Positions 23,747 to 32,666 are shown, counted from the stretch's first letter. The stretch is DNA of 64,000 bases from CAZCTC01 sp964501335 (GCA_964501335.1 CAZCTC010000005.1:62001-126000), one strand, 5' to 3'. A program made the numbers and translations. The notes: generated by a model from the sequence alone, not told the origin.

Positions 23747-25907
23747 AGGTCACCCCCTCCGTTGCCCCGGTGATCCGGTCAAACCAGAAGACCAGGACCA
23801 CCAGAATCAGCACCGTAATCACATTGAGCGCAGCCGAAACGGCAAACATCCCGCCCCCGCCCCCCGGGTTGAAGATATAGTAAGACAACGTCGCAAAAGT
23901 CATCACCGGGTAAGGCGTCCGCAATACGGTGAAAAGATAAAACTGATTGAACGCATAGATCGCCCGAAGGATGATCGCCGGCGCCAGCAACGGAAACAGC
24001 AACGGCCAGGTGATCTTTTGAAACTGCGCCCAGATCCCTGCTCCATCCAATGCCGCCGCCTCATACACATCGTCCGGGATCAACTTCAAGCCGGCCGTCG
24101 CCGCCAGGAACATAAAGGGGAATCCATACCAGAGTCCCGCGACCAACAACACCAGCAACGCATATTGCGGATTTTCCTGCCAGCCGGTCGCCAGCGAAGT
24201 CACCCCCGGCGGCGTATTGGACCAGCTGTTCGCCGCCAGACTCAACCAGCCAAACCGCGGCTCAAAGACCTGCGACCAGGAAATCGCCCCCACAAACTCC
24301 GGAATGGCCCATGGCAAAATGAACAACGCCCGCCACCAGCCCTTTAGCTTTACCCCCCGGCGATTTAACAACAACGCCACCCCCACCCCCAACGCCAGCT
24401 GCGAAGCGACGGTCAACAGGGTCCAGATAATCTCAAAAACCAGCAGATCCGAGACATTCCCAAACAAATTGATCAGCAATTCCGGCCCGGCGTAACGCAC
24501 AGTCCGCGTCGGCGACATGCTCGGCGAAAAAGGATCCACATGGACCGCTTTTTCCTGGCCGGTCATGCCCTGCCAGACCGCCCGCCAGACCCCGCCATTG
24601 ACGCCGTCCTTGATCGCCATCGCCCGAAAATCCGTCAAGGCCATGGCCCCTTGATAAATCAGGGGAAAGAAAGCCACCAGTGCCAGCGCCAGCAACCCCG
24701 GCGCCATCCAGATCCAGGCCCGTTGCAAAGCCCGGGCACTTCGTTTCCGCTCCGCCGGATCGACCACCACCGGCGGCCGGGTCGCCTTCAACTTCAGCGA
24801 AAGCCGCCACGGATTCCAGAGCCTTTCCCGAAAACCTTCCGCCGCCGCCAGCGTCACCGGCGGGATCAAGATCAGCACATACTGCGGCCACTTCGTCGGC
24901 CAGACAAAAAGAAAGGCCAGTCCCATCCCAAACCAGAGCACAAAAACCGGTGCTTTATGCCACAGACGCCGGGCACCAAAAGCCGCCAGAATAGAAACAA
25001 ACATATCCAACCCGATCACAATCACCCCCGGATGCCACGGCACGGATGAAAGCAGCCAGACCAGCGGCTGCCAGACGGGATACCCGGCATCCTGCACCTG
25101 CTTGCTTTGAGCATACCCCCCATGGAAGAAAACCGATTCCCGCAGCCGGTTCAAAGGATCGGGCCAGAGATACGGATCGGCCGCGAAAAAGGTCGCCAGC
25201 GCCAGCATCCCCCACCCTATAACGGGCAGCAGCCATTGCGCTACCGCCTTCGCATTTCGCTCCCCTTCTTCCGGGAATCGGCGCCACAGCCAATGCACCA
25301 GCACCGCCAGCCCCGCCACACAATAGAGGTATTTGGAGGCCGCCGTCAATCCCAACATCACCGCCGAAAGAACCACCCATCCCGGCTTCCGGCCTTCCTC
25401 GGAACGATGATAGGCCAGCACGACCAGCAAACTGGTCAATGTCGGCAACCCTTCCAGCATCGTCTGGGCGCTGTACTTGATCGAAAAAGAATGAATGGCC
25501 ATAAACAACCCGGCCAGCGGATCCAATAACGCCACCAGCAACGCCACCAGCGTATTAAATCCCGCCGAAACTGACCGTGCAGTCCACAAATGCGGCTGCG
25601 GCAGAGAAGTTGCCGGTTGCGCTGTTGTCGGCCGATCCGGAATTTCTTCCGCCGGCGGCAACATCGCCAGCGTCGCCCCATACACAATCTTCACCAGCGG
25701 CGGATGTTCAGTCCGATAATTCTCCCGGGTAAAAACCGATAGATCCCCGCTTTGCAGGCCTTGAGCATATTGCTGCCCCGCCCGCAAATAATCATCTTCA
25801 TCGTAATCGATCGGCAGGCCCAACACCGCCCAACCACGCAACACCACCGCTAATAATAAAACACCCACAATTGCCGACACACGCTTCCAGGAATGAGTTC
25901 GATTCAC
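23739..25907 (-). CDS. fusion of a GT-C-type membrane glycosyltransferase and a MalF-type permease
   Basis: 722 aa, about twice a normal MalF. Residues 1 to about 365 look like an ArnT/PMT-type GT-C enzyme: first TM helix, then DYDEDDYL (34-41) in the position of the catalytic acidic loop, and EHPPL (67-71) as the conserved HPPL motif, followed by many TM segments. From about 395 (RAWIWMAPGLLALALVAFFPL) it is a MalF-like permease, with the EAA loop EAAALDGAGIWAQFQKITWPLL near 617-640. The reading frame is continuous and overlaps the second permease gene. The two halves are normally separate proteins; this join is unusual. Confidence 0.82.
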   Translation of the reverse strand: MNRTHSWKRVSAIVGVLLLAVVLRGWAVLGLPIDYDEDDYLRAGQQYAQGLQSGDLSVFTRENYRTEHPPLVKIVYGATLAMLPPAEEIPDRPTTAQPATSLPQPHLWTARSVSAGFNTLVALLVALLDPLAGLFMAIHSFSIKYSAQTMLEGLPTLTSLLVVLAYHRSEEGRKPGWVVLSAVMLGLTAASKYLYCVAGLAVLVHWLWRRFPEEGERNAKAVAQWLLPVIGWGMLALATFFAADPYLWPDPLNRLRESVFFHGGYAQSKQVQDAGYPVWQPLVWLLSSVPWHPGVIVIGLDMFVSILAAFGARRLWHKAPVFVLWFGMGLAFLFVWPTKWPQYVLILIPPVTLAAAEGFRERLWNPWRLSLKLKATRPPVVVDPAERKRSARALQRAWIWMAPGLLALALVAFFPLIYQGAMALTDFRAMAIKDGVNGGVWRAVWQGMTGQEKAVHVDPFSPSMSPTRTVRYAGPELLINLFGNVSDLLVFEIIWTLLTVASQLALGVGVALLLNRRGVKLKGWWRALFILPWAIPEFVGAISWSQVFEPRFGWLSLAANSWSNTPPGVTSLATGWQENPQYALLVLLVAGLWYGFPFMFLAATAGLKLIPDDVYEAAALDGAGIWAQFQKITWPLLFPLLAPAIILRAIYAFNQFYLFTVLRTPYPVMTFATLSYYIFNPGGGGGMFAVSAALNVITVLILVVLVFWFDRITGATEGVTYA

Positions 25908-25950
25908 CTTGACCTCCTGATAAAACCGCCTTGAAAATAACCCCAGAAAG

Positions 25951-26040
25951 GCTCACCGCAGAGTCACGGAGGACACAGAGAAGAATTAAGAGCAAATCTC
26001 TTCCCTTCTTCTCTGAGCTCTCTGTGCCTCTGGGGTGAAA
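25951..26040. repeat. dispersed inverted repeat (CACAGAGAAGAA type), copy 1
   Basis: Imperfect palindrome: GCTCACCGCAGAG.. and ..CACAGAGAAGAA on the left match TTCTTCTCTGAG.. and ..CTCTGGGGTGA on the right. Similar sequences are at 48626-48734 and flanking 28683-28966. Together with the palindromes at 26129-26215 it fills the gap 25908-26365, where no gene is seen. Confidence 0.65.
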
Positions 26041-26128
26041 TCTCTTCTTCATCCGGCAAGGGGCCGCACTCCATTGTACCGGAATTACTCTCAACAAAAA
26101 GAGAGACCGGAATATGTCATTTTCTCTC

Positions 26129-26162
26129 CTCCTTCTCTCCCACTCGCGGGAGAAAGGGAGGC
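26129..26162. repeat. CCTCC...GGAGG hairpin
   Basis: CCTCCTTCTCTCCC (26129 on) pairs with GGGAGAAAGGGAGG (to 26162) around ACTCGC. It resembles the flanking hairpins at 20811-20945. Confidence 0.6.
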
Positions 26163-26163
26163 T

Positions 26164-26222
26164 GTTTTTTATTGATGTTTTCGCGCGCCGCAGACGGCGC
26201 CCGAAAACATCGGCCTTTTCTT
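26164..26222 (-). repeat. MITE-like hairpin repeat, partial (reverse)
   Basis: GTTTTTTATTGATG leads into a near-perfect stem around 26179-26211 (GATGTTTTCGCGCGCCG / CGGCGCCCGAAAACATC, loop CAGA), with GGCCTTTTC after it. Only the hairpin half is kept. Confidence 0.55.
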
Positions 26223-26365
26223 TCCCCTTACCAGCGCGCCCCCCGTTTCCCCTTTTACGTTTTCCCTTTCACGCTTTACGTTTCATCTTCCACGTTTCAT
26301 TCTCTTATGTTAAAATCATTCCCGTCTTCCCTTTATCTTTTGGCTACCCAACAAGGAGTATCTTC

Positions 26366-26947
26366 ATGAGTCGTAACACAAAAATCATCTTAATTTCAGC
26401 CGCCGCTGTTTGTCTGCTCTGCGGCATCATCTGTATCATCAGCATGGTCGGTACAGGACTCGCCCTCAAACAGGCTGGTATTGACATGGAATTCAATAGA
26501 GAAAAGATCGATGCCAACGGACATGAAATCCTCGATTATGAAATCCCCAACAATTACGAAACCGCCTACAGCTTTTCTGTTAAAGATACGGAATTTATTT
26601 TCTATACCGACACCAATACCGATATGAGCATTGTTCTTATGCAAATACCAGGAAGCGGAAACCTGACTACGGAAGAAGTTCAGGCTCAATTTGAATCCCA
26701 AAGTAACAACGAAGGAACCCAGCTTCAAGATATAAAATTAATCGACACCCAAGAAATTACAATCAGCGATCAGAAAATCACCTTGTATATCAACGAAGGC
26801 ACTTCCAGGTCCCAAAATGTAAAAATGCGCCAGATTCTCGGCATCTTTAGAAGTAAAGAAAACGCAACCGGCATGCTCACGATTGTAGGACCAGTCAAAA
26901 GCTGGAACGAAGAAAGCGCTCAGGCCTTCATTGATTCTCTAAAATAG
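26366..26947 (+). CDS. membrane-anchored protein of unknown function (193 aa, paralogue 1)
   Basis: 193 aa from ATG 26366, with AAGGAG before it. A single TM segment (about 6-30) is followed by an outer domain that shares DANGHEILDYEIPNNY, MQIPGSG and VGPVKSWN stretches with the paralogue at 27041. Known homologues are not recognised. The mature domain has about 160 residues, few cysteines and mostly alternating strands. It may be a one-TM exposed domain; function unknown. Its base composition is more AT-rich than its paralogue. Confidence 0.8.
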   Translation: MSRNTKIILISAAAVCLLCGIICIISMVGTGLALKQAGIDMEFNREKIDANGHEILDYEIPNNYETAYSFSVKDTEFIFYTDTNTDMSIVLMQIPGSGNLTTEEVQAQFESQSNNEGTQLQDIKLIDTQEITISDQKITLYINEGTSRSQNVKMRQILGIFRSKENATGMLTIVGPVKSWNEESAQAFIDSLK

Positions 26948-27040
26948 AATTGCCACCCCGTTTTCCGTTTCCCCCGCCCCGTGCTAAAATAAAGCGTCCC
27001 ACTAAAATTCTGTCAGCCAAATGAAAGAAGGAGAATCTCA

Positions 27041-27622
27041 ATGAGTAAAAATACCAAAATTGCATTGATTGTCGTCGGCATCCTGGCCCTCATCTGCGCG
27101 ATCGCCTGCGCCGTCGTCGGCATCAGCGGCTACTTTGCCGCCCAACAGGTCGGCACCAGCCTTATTACCAACCCGGCCCAGGCCGATGAAAAAGGCCATA
27201 CCATCGTCGATTACCAGATTCCCTCCGACTTCACCGAAGCAAGCGGCATGAGCCTCTTGGGAATGGATATGGTCATGTATATGGACCCGAAGGGTGGCAT
27301 GGGTATCTTCATTATGCAAATGCCCGCCGGCACCGATGTGGATCCCGATGCCATGCAGCAGCAATTGCAGAGCAGCGCCAGCAGCCAGAACACCCAACTT
27401 GAAAACGTGGAGCAGGTCGGCACCCAGGATGTCACCATCAACGGAGAGACCGTCACCCTGATTATCCAGGAAGGCACCACCGAAACCGACAACGTGAAAA
27501 CCCGCCAGATGATCGGCGTCTTCACCGGCAAAAACGGCAACCCCGCCTTCCTCATGATCATGGGACCCGTCAAGAGCTGGGACAATGAAATGATCGATTC
27601 CTTCCTTGACTCGATGAAGTAA
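27041..27622 (+). CDS. membrane-anchored protein of unknown function (193 aa, paralogue 2)
   Basis: 193 aa. Starts MSKNTKIALIVVGILALICA, one TM helix, then an outer domain parallel to the gene at 26366: DEKGHTIVDYQIPSDF, IFIMQMPAGTD, VTLIIQEGTTETDNVKTRQMIGVF and IMGPVKSWDNE. The positions of the motifs and lengths match, so these are a tandem duplication. AGAAGGAG precedes ATG 27041. No catalytic motif; function unknown. Confidence 0.82.
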   Translation: MSKNTKIALIVVGILALICAIACAVVGISGYFAAQQVGTSLITNPAQADEKGHTIVDYQIPSDFTEASGMSLLGMDMVMYMDPKGGMGIFIMQMPAGTDVDPDAMQQQLQSSASSQNTQLENVEQVGTQDVTINGETVTLIIQEGTTETDNVKTRQMIGVFTGKNGNPAFLMIMGPVKSWDNEMIDSFLDSMK

Positions 27623-27637
27623 AAAAATCACTTCAGT

Positions 27638-27680
27638 AAAATCAATCGCGCGGCTTCTATGAAGCCGCGCGATTGATTTT
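27638..27680. repeat. solitary perfect palindrome
   Basis: 20-bp arms (27638-27657, 27661-27680) around TAT, 15 bases after a gene end; probably a terminator for 27041-27622, ending in TTTT. Confidence 0.75.
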
Positions 27681-27683
27681 TAA

Positions 27684-27721
27684 TATTTTTTCGCGCGCCG
27701 CAGACGGCGCGCGAAAAAATA
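27684..27721. repeat. solitary palindrome, same sequence as 38852-38889
   Basis: 17-bp arms (27684-27700, 27705-27721), loop CAGA. The identical 38-base palindrome occurs at 38852-38889. Confidence 0.8.
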
Positions 27722-27735
27722 AACAAAAAATATAA

Positions 27736-27762
27736 TTGACATGCGCCCGCTTTCACTATACT
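27736..27762 (+). promoter_or_regulatory. possible promoter of the oxidoreductase gene
   Basis: TTGACA (27736-27741) with TATACT (27757-27762) at a short 15-base spacing; a second TATACT lies further downstream. Moderate match only. Confidence 0.4.
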
Positions 27763-27799
27763 ATCCTGCATATACTCCACCTTTTACAGGAGTCCCCTC

Positions 27800-28654
27800 A
27801 TGCGATATGGAATTTATTTACCAAACTTTGGCCCTTATGGTGATGCCCACACCCTGGCCGCCCTCGCCCGCGACGCCGAAGCTTCCGGCTGGGACGGCTT
27901 CTTCCTCTGGGATCACATCGCCGGCTGGCAACTCGACATCGTCGATCCCTGGGTTGCCCTGACCGCTGTCGCCCTCAACACCCACCGCATCCGCATCGGC
28001 ACCACCGTCACTCCCCTGCCCCGTCGCCGCCCCTGGAAAGTCGCCCGCGAAACGGTCTCCCTCGATCGCCTTTCCGGCGGCCGGTTGATCCTCAGCGTCG
28101 GGATCGGCCTCGGTCAGGGCGAATGGGACGATCTCGGCGAAGTAACCGACCTCAAAACCCGCGGCGCCATGCTCGACGAAGCGCTCGACGTGCTGGTCGG
28201 ATTGTGGAGCGGCGAACCCTTCAGCTACAACGGCACCCATTACCACCTCAACAACGTCCGCTTCACCCCGGTCGCTCTCCAAAAGCCCCGTATCCCCATC
28301 TGGGTCGGCGGTTTCTGGCCCAATGCCGCGCCCTTCAAACGGGCCGCCCGCTGGGACGGCGCCTTTCCCCTCTTCAACCCCGAAGCTCCCGAAAGCGAGC
28401 TGGATCAGCTGGAAAAAGCCGTCGCCCTGCTCCAGACAGAAAGGAAAAGCAACGCGCCTTTCGACATCGTCTGCACCGGCATCACTCCCGGAGAAAACCG
28501 CAGCCGGGCCGCCGCCATAACGCACAGCTATGCCGAACGCGGCGCGACCTGGTGGCTGGAATGCATCGCGCCTTTCCGTTTCGACAAGGGCTTTGATGAA
28601 CCCTGGCCCGTCGATGAACTGCGCGAACGCATCCTCCAGGGCCCGCCCGGGTAA
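27800..28654 (+). CDS. luciferase-like (LLM class) flavin-dependent oxidoreductase
   Basis: 284 aa. ATG 27800 follows ACAGGAG. Typical bacterial luciferase-like features: MRYGIYLPNFGPYGDAHTLAALARDAEASGWDGFFLWDHI, then TTVTPLPRRRPWKVARETVSLDRLSGGRLILSVG and RIPIWVGGFWPNAAPFKRAARWDG. The family oxidises substrates with FMN or F420. Substrate unknown. It stands alone between two anchored proteins and a repeat-rich gap. Confidence 0.9.
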   Translation: MRYGIYLPNFGPYGDAHTLAALARDAEASGWDGFFLWDHIAGWQLDIVDPWVALTAVALNTHRIRIGTTVTPLPRRRPWKVARETVSLDRLSGGRLILSVGIGLGQGEWDDLGEVTDLKTRGAMLDEALDVLVGLWSGEPFSYNGTHYHLNNVRFTPVALQKPRIPIWVGGFWPNAAPFKRAARWDGAFPLFNPEAPESELDQLEKAVALLQTERKSNAPFDIVCTGITPGENRSRAAAITHSYAERGATWWLECIAPFRFDKGFDEPWPVDELRERILQGPPG

Positions 28655-28682
28655 CCTGTCTAAAGAAATAAGGATTTTAACG

Positions 28683-28966
28683 CAGAGAGGCAAAGAAGCA
28701 GAGCCGCAGAGCCGGAAAAATTAACGACCTGTGCGGTTAGTCTGGGAAAAAAGCCCATATTTTCGGCGGCTTTCTGAAGCCGCCGAAAATATGAATAAAA
28801 AAAACATCCTCCCCCCATCCAGCGCGTCGCTTTTTACCGGGAAAACACCTGTTGCGGGACGTAAAAACTGTTTTTGCTCCGCGCTGATGAACAACCGCAT
28901 AGGTGGAAAATAAATTCTCCCTCTCTGCGTCTCTCTGCGAACTCTGCGTCTCTGCGTTGAATCTGG
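28683..28966. repeat. dispersed CGCAGAG-type inverted repeat split by the MITE-like element
   Basis: Left arm CGCAGAGAGGCAAAGAAGCA... (28681-28713) and right arm CTCTCTGCGTCTCTCTGCGAACTCTGCGTCTCTGCGTT (28921-28957) are near complements, like the repeat at 25951. The MITE-like element (28727-28904) lies between the arms, which suggests it inserted into an older repeat. Confidence 0.6.
28727..28904 (+). repeat. MITE-like hairpin repeat, copy 6 (forward, both ends)
   Basis: 178 bases. ACCTGTGCGGTTAG at 28727 and CCGCATAGGT at 28895-28904 are terminal inverted repeats with one mismatch. 17-bp perfect stem 28756-28772 with 28777-28793, loop TCTG; GCGCGTCG block and TTGCGGGACGTAAAAACTG inside. Confidence 0.85.
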
Positions 28967-29026
28967 TTCTGTTGCGTCTCGGCATTGAATCCGGTCCTGA
29001 ATTTTTAGCTGAAAGGAACCCTTCCG

Positions 29027-32000
29027 ATGAAATGGCTACGCTCTTTCCTGATCATCACTCTGTTATGCTCCGCCTTTGTCGCCGTGCCTGCCCCGCCTCC
29101 TGCCCGCGCCGACGCCGCCGATCTCTGGTGGAACACCGCCTGGCCCTACCGCATCCCCGTTACCGTCAGCGGCAGCGGCGTTGCCCAGATTTCGCTCAAC
29201 TTCACCACCCTCTTCAGCAACCTCGGCCTGAGCGGCGGCCTGCTCGATCTCCGCTCCATCCGCGTCGTCCCCTATAACGGCAACACACCCGGCGCCCCCA
29301 TCCCCTACGCCGAAACTTACAGCACCATGCTCCACAACGGCGACACCACCACCGGCTGGAGCGCCAACGACGGCACCGTCGCCCTCGACACCTCCCGCCG
29401 CACCCAGGGCACGGCCTCCGTCCGCACCATCATCACCAACACCGCTGGCGGCTACGGCTACCCCGGCGCCGAATATCATCCCTCGACCGTCACCGATTGG
29501 CGCAATTACGAACTCTTCATTTACGATGTCTGGCCCGAAGTCAATGCCAGCGCGCTCGATCAGGCCCCCGACCTCTACTGGTATAAACTCTACAACACCA
29601 CCGGCTGCCCCAACAGCAGCATCACCATGGGAGGTCCCGCCCTTGCCCTCGACCGCTGGAACTACGCCAGCGTCTCGCTCAAACCCTTCAATACCTGCAC
29701 CACCCCCAGTTTCAACAACATCACCCGCATGGAATTCCACACCCGCGACGATGTCGACGGCGACGTCAGCGGCCCGAACGGACTCTGGAACAACGGAGAT
29801 GTCCTCCGCCTCTGGTTCGACAACCTCCGGCTGGTCGATCAGGACGGCGGCGGCGTCATCAAATGGACCGCCGACGGCAGCGCGACCCGCTACTACATCT
29901 ACTTCGACACCCTCGCCCATGAAGGCCATCCCCAGCCTGAATTGACCACGCTCGGCGCGGCCTCATTGACCGGCACCGCCGGAGCAGCAGAAGCGGGCGG
30001 TTATTACGCCCTCATCAGCGGAGCCGCCACCGGCAGCCTCAATATCTGGGCCGCCCCTCCCGTCGAAAAGATCCTCAAGACCCAGACCGTGCCGATCATG
30101 AGCACTGCGTTGCGCATTCAGGCTGCCCGCGATGAATTCGAGCCCTTCCAGCTCGTCGTCCGCGCCCCCAGCGCCCAGACGCTCGCCGTCTCGATCTCCA
30201 ACTTCACCAACGGCTCCGCCGTCATCCCCGCTGCCGATGTGACCCTGCATCGCGTCGACTATGTCCCCCTCTCTCGCCTCAGCGATTCCTGGGGCCGCAT
30301 CACCGACTGGCCCGACGCCCTCTATCCCATCGCCCCCGGCGGCACCATTGCCTTCCCGGCCGGCGTCAACCAGCCGCTCTGGTTCACCGTCCACGTCCCC
30401 CGCACCGCCGCCGCCGGACTCTATCGCGCCACCGTCACCATCGGCACCGCTACCGTTCCGGTCGAGCTGGAAGTCTGGGACTTTGCCCTCCCCCAACAGA
30501 TCCACCTCAACAGCGAATGGGGCTTCGGCTGGAGCAGCGTGGTGGAAACCTACAAAGGTACCGTCAGCAGCAACGTCCAACCCTGCTATTGGGATCTGGT
30601 CGACGCCTTTTATGAAGATTTTGCCGACCACCGCCTTACGCCGAAGGGCGTCGGCTGGCCCGCCGGCCTTAACTATCCCGGCGGCGTGGAATATGACTGC
30701 AACGGCAACCTGCAACCCGATGCCTGGGGCATCTGGGGCTTCGGATCGCTCTCTCAAAAATATCTCAGCGGCGGCGCTCTCGACAACGGCACCGGCTTCC
30801 CCAGCTTCGTCATGAAGGGACCCGCCGACAACTGGCCTCCCGACAGCCGACCTTATTCTTTCTGTAGTCAAAGCCGCGGCGACGATCCACCCGGCAACAG
30901 CGCCTATAACACCAAATGGTTCCAATACTGGACTTCGGTGAGCAACTATCTCCACGCCACCTCGGACTATGCCTCCAAAGGCTACTACCACATCGTCAAC
31001 GAACCGCAAACCCTTTCCGATTACGATATCGTCGCCTATCTGGCCAAACAGACCAAAGCCGCCGCCCCCTACGTTCGCATCCTGGTCAGTGAACAGGTCG
31101 AACCGGGCATCTACGCCAACGCCACCTACCCCAACGCCAAAATCGACATCTGGCTCCCCACCATCACCAACTACGAAGTCACCAAATCGCAGGACCGCCA
31201 GCGCAATTACAACGAACAGGTCTGGTGGTACTTCCTCTACGGAGATCGGCCGCCCCTGCCCAATCCCACCGTCATCGACCGCACCGGCATCGAAGCGCGC
31301 ATTACTCCCTGGCTGGCCTGGATGGAACGGGTACAGGGCCTGCTTTACTATTCGATCACCGATTGGAACGGCACACCCTGGACCACTCCCTGGAGCAACA
31401 GCAGTTGCAACGGCGACGGCTACATGTTCTATCCCCCCAAAGACTCCACCGTGGCTTTCAACGCCTGCAATGCCCAAAGCAACCGGTTGATTCCCTCCAT
31501 TCGCTGGGAGCTGCTGCGAGAAGGCATGGAGGATTATGAATATCTCTGGTTGGTCAACGGCGGGCAACCGCAGATCGGGGTAACCAACCGCGCCGACGGC
31601 ATCGCGCAGCAGTTCATCGCTTCGCGCACCCTCTTCAGCCACGTTCCCACCGACATCTACGCCACCCGCGCCGCCCTCGCCGCCCTGTTGACCGGCCCCG
31701 GCGCCACCAAAGAAGCCATCCCCAGCGCCGTACAGCCCGGCGGGAGCTTAAATTACCGCCTGGTTTACAAAGCCGGCAGCCTCGACCATACCGTCGTCAT
31801 CACCGATAATGTCCCCGCCGGCGCGCCCGTCGTCACCGCCACCGGGAATCGCCTGCCGGCCCCCACCGTCAACGGGCAACTGGTGCAGTGGACGGTGCCA
31901 GTATCGGCCAACGAAACGTTAACCCTCACCATTCAGGTGCAGGGCGTCGTCTCCGGATATATGAACAACACGGCTCAATTCTCAGGGACGCACTGGCTTA

Positions 32001-32065
32001 CCGCCACCGCCGGCATCCTCGCCGCCAACCAGCGCTTCTACCTGCCGATTGTCTATAAACATTGA
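29027..32065 (+). CDS. secreted DUF4091 protein with DUF11-like C-terminal module
   Basis: 1012 aa. A signal peptide of about 28 residues (PAPPPARADA cut region). Residues about 30-290 form a beta-rich module starting WWNTAWPYRIPVTVSG with DUF2341-like features. From about 340 the DUF4091 glycoside-hydrolase-like domain follows, with HLNSEWGFGWSS, YHIVNEPQTL and YYSITDWNGTPW, and SIRWELLREGMEDYEYLWL near 820. Residues about 900-990 form a DUF11-type repeat, and the chain ends RFYLPIVYKH. Exported, perhaps cell-surface, probable polysaccharide-related enzyme; the catalytic residues are not established for the family. Confidence 0.82.
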   Translation: MKWLRSFLIITLLCSAFVAVPAPPPARADAADLWWNTAWPYRIPVTVSGSGVAQISLNFTTLFSNLGLSGGLLDLRSIRVVPYNGNTPGAPIPYAETYSTMLHNGDTTTGWSANDGTVALDTSRRTQGTASVRTIITNTAGGYGYPGAEYHPSTVTDWRNYELFIYDVWPEVNASALDQAPDLYWYKLYNTTGCPNSSITMGGPALALDRWNYASVSLKPFNTCTTPSFNNITRMEFHTRDDVDGDVSGPNGLWNNGDVLRLWFDNLRLVDQDGGGVIKWTADGSATRYYIYFDTLAHEGHPQPELTTLGAASLTGTAGAAEAGGYYALISGAATGSLNIWAAPPVEKILKTQTVPIMSTALRIQAARDEFEPFQLVVRAPSAQTLAVSISNFTNGSAVIPAADVTLHRVDYVPLSRLSDSWGRITDWPDALYPIAPGGTIAFPAGVNQPLWFTVHVPRTAAAGLYRATVTIGTATVPVELEVWDFALPQQIHLNSEWGFGWSSVVETYKGTVSSNVQPCYWDLVDAFYEDFADHRLTPKGVGWPAGLNYPGGVEYDCNGNLQPDAWGIWGFGSLSQKYLSGGALDNGTGFPSFVMKGPADNWPPDSRPYSFCSQSRGDDPPGNSAYNTKWFQYWTSVSNYLHATSDYASKGYYHIVNEPQTLSDYDIVAYLAKQTKAAAPYVRILVSEQVEPGIYANATYPNAKIDIWLPTITNYEVTKSQDRQRNYNEQVWWYFLYGDRPPLPNPTVIDRTGIEARITPWLAWMERVQGLLYYSITDWNGTPWTTPWSNSSCNGDGYMFYPPKDSTVAFNACNAQSNRLIPSIRWELLREGMEDYEYLWLVNGGQPQIGVTNRADGIAQQFIASRTLFSHVPTDIYATRAALAALLTGPGATKEAIPSAVQPGGSLNYRLVYKAGSLDHTVVITDNVPAGAPVVTATGNRLPAPTVNGQLVQWTVPVSANETLTLTIQVQGVVSGYMNNTAQFSGTHWLTATAGILAANQRFYLPIVYKH

Positions 32066-32165
32066 TGTCATGTCAACTTGGTTCTGAAAACAAATTCGCC
32101 CCAGGTGCAACGCACATCCAATCTGTAATCAACACACGCATCCGAAAGACGGAGCAACATTAAAC

Positions 32166-32235
32166 AGGGGCGACCATAAAGGTCGCCCCTACCCCGGAAT
32201 GTTCTTCGTAGGGGTACCCCTTGTGGGTACCCAAC
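32166..32235. repeat. dispersed GGGGCGACC...GGTCGCCCC / GGGGTACCCC repeat, copy 1
   Basis: AGGGGCGACC pairs with GGTCGCCCCT (32166-32190). GTAGGGGTACCCCTTGTGGGTACCC at 32209-32232 recurs at 62513-62537. No gene is seen in 32066-32324. Confidence 0.6.
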
Positions 32236-32324
32236 TCAGACGAATCAATGATGTTTTTTCTATCAAATACAATGCGGGGAGTGAGACAAGCGAATGTTTT
32301 CCCATGATCGCCGGCACTTGAAAC

Positions 32325-32555
32325 ATCAGCGCTGATGCTCAAAGTATCATCGATGACTCCCAAAGTATCATCGATGGCACTCAAGGCATCATCGATGACT
32401 CCCAAAACATCAGCAATGACTCCCAAAGCATCAGCGATGGATCTTAAAGCATCAGCGATGGATCTTAAAACATCAACGATGACTCCCAAAGCATCGTCGA
32501 TGGCACTCAAAACATCAGCAACGGCTCTCCAACAATCATCGACGACACTTTGAGA
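32325..32555. repeat. 11 tandem 21-bp units encoding heptads on the minus strand
   Basis: Eleven units of exactly 21 bases, ATCATCGATGACTCCCAAAGC-like, with about 60-95% identity between neighbours. On the minus strand each unit reads as a heptad such as TLGVIDD, ALSAIDD, ALRSIAD, with hydrophobics at fixed positions (coiled-coil pattern). The minus frame stays open from about 32573 to 32160 but has no ATG; a TTG at 32510 is the track-like start. The plus frame starts ATG 32335 without a good ribosome-binding site. Coding status uncertain. Confidence 0.6.
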
Positions 32556-32617
32556 AAGAACCGAGCTTACCAGAAATAGCCACTTCGATCAATCCCGATC
32601 TCACACGCAAATATAAA

Positions 32618-32662
32618 AAGCATTCGGGGCGCAAGATCTATGATCCTGCGCCCCGAATGCTT
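32618..32662. repeat. solitary palindrome
   Basis: GCATTCGGGGCGCA (32620-32633) pairs with TGCGCCCCGAATGC (32647-32660); the 13-base spacer can pair internally. It abuts the MITE-like element at 32667. Confidence 0.7.
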
Positions 32663-32666
32663 GATC

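Noticed and set aside
29963..31642. 559-residue minus-strand frame
   Set aside because: It is a GC-rich shadow of the DUF4091 gene on the plus strand, with a composition (Gly/Val/Asp-rich) typical of antisense frames.
32335..32553. Plus-strand 72-residue frame (MLKVSSMTPKV...)
   Set aside because: It lies on the tandem repeat; heptad spacing and conserved hydrophobics favour the minus strand, and there is no ribosome-binding site.
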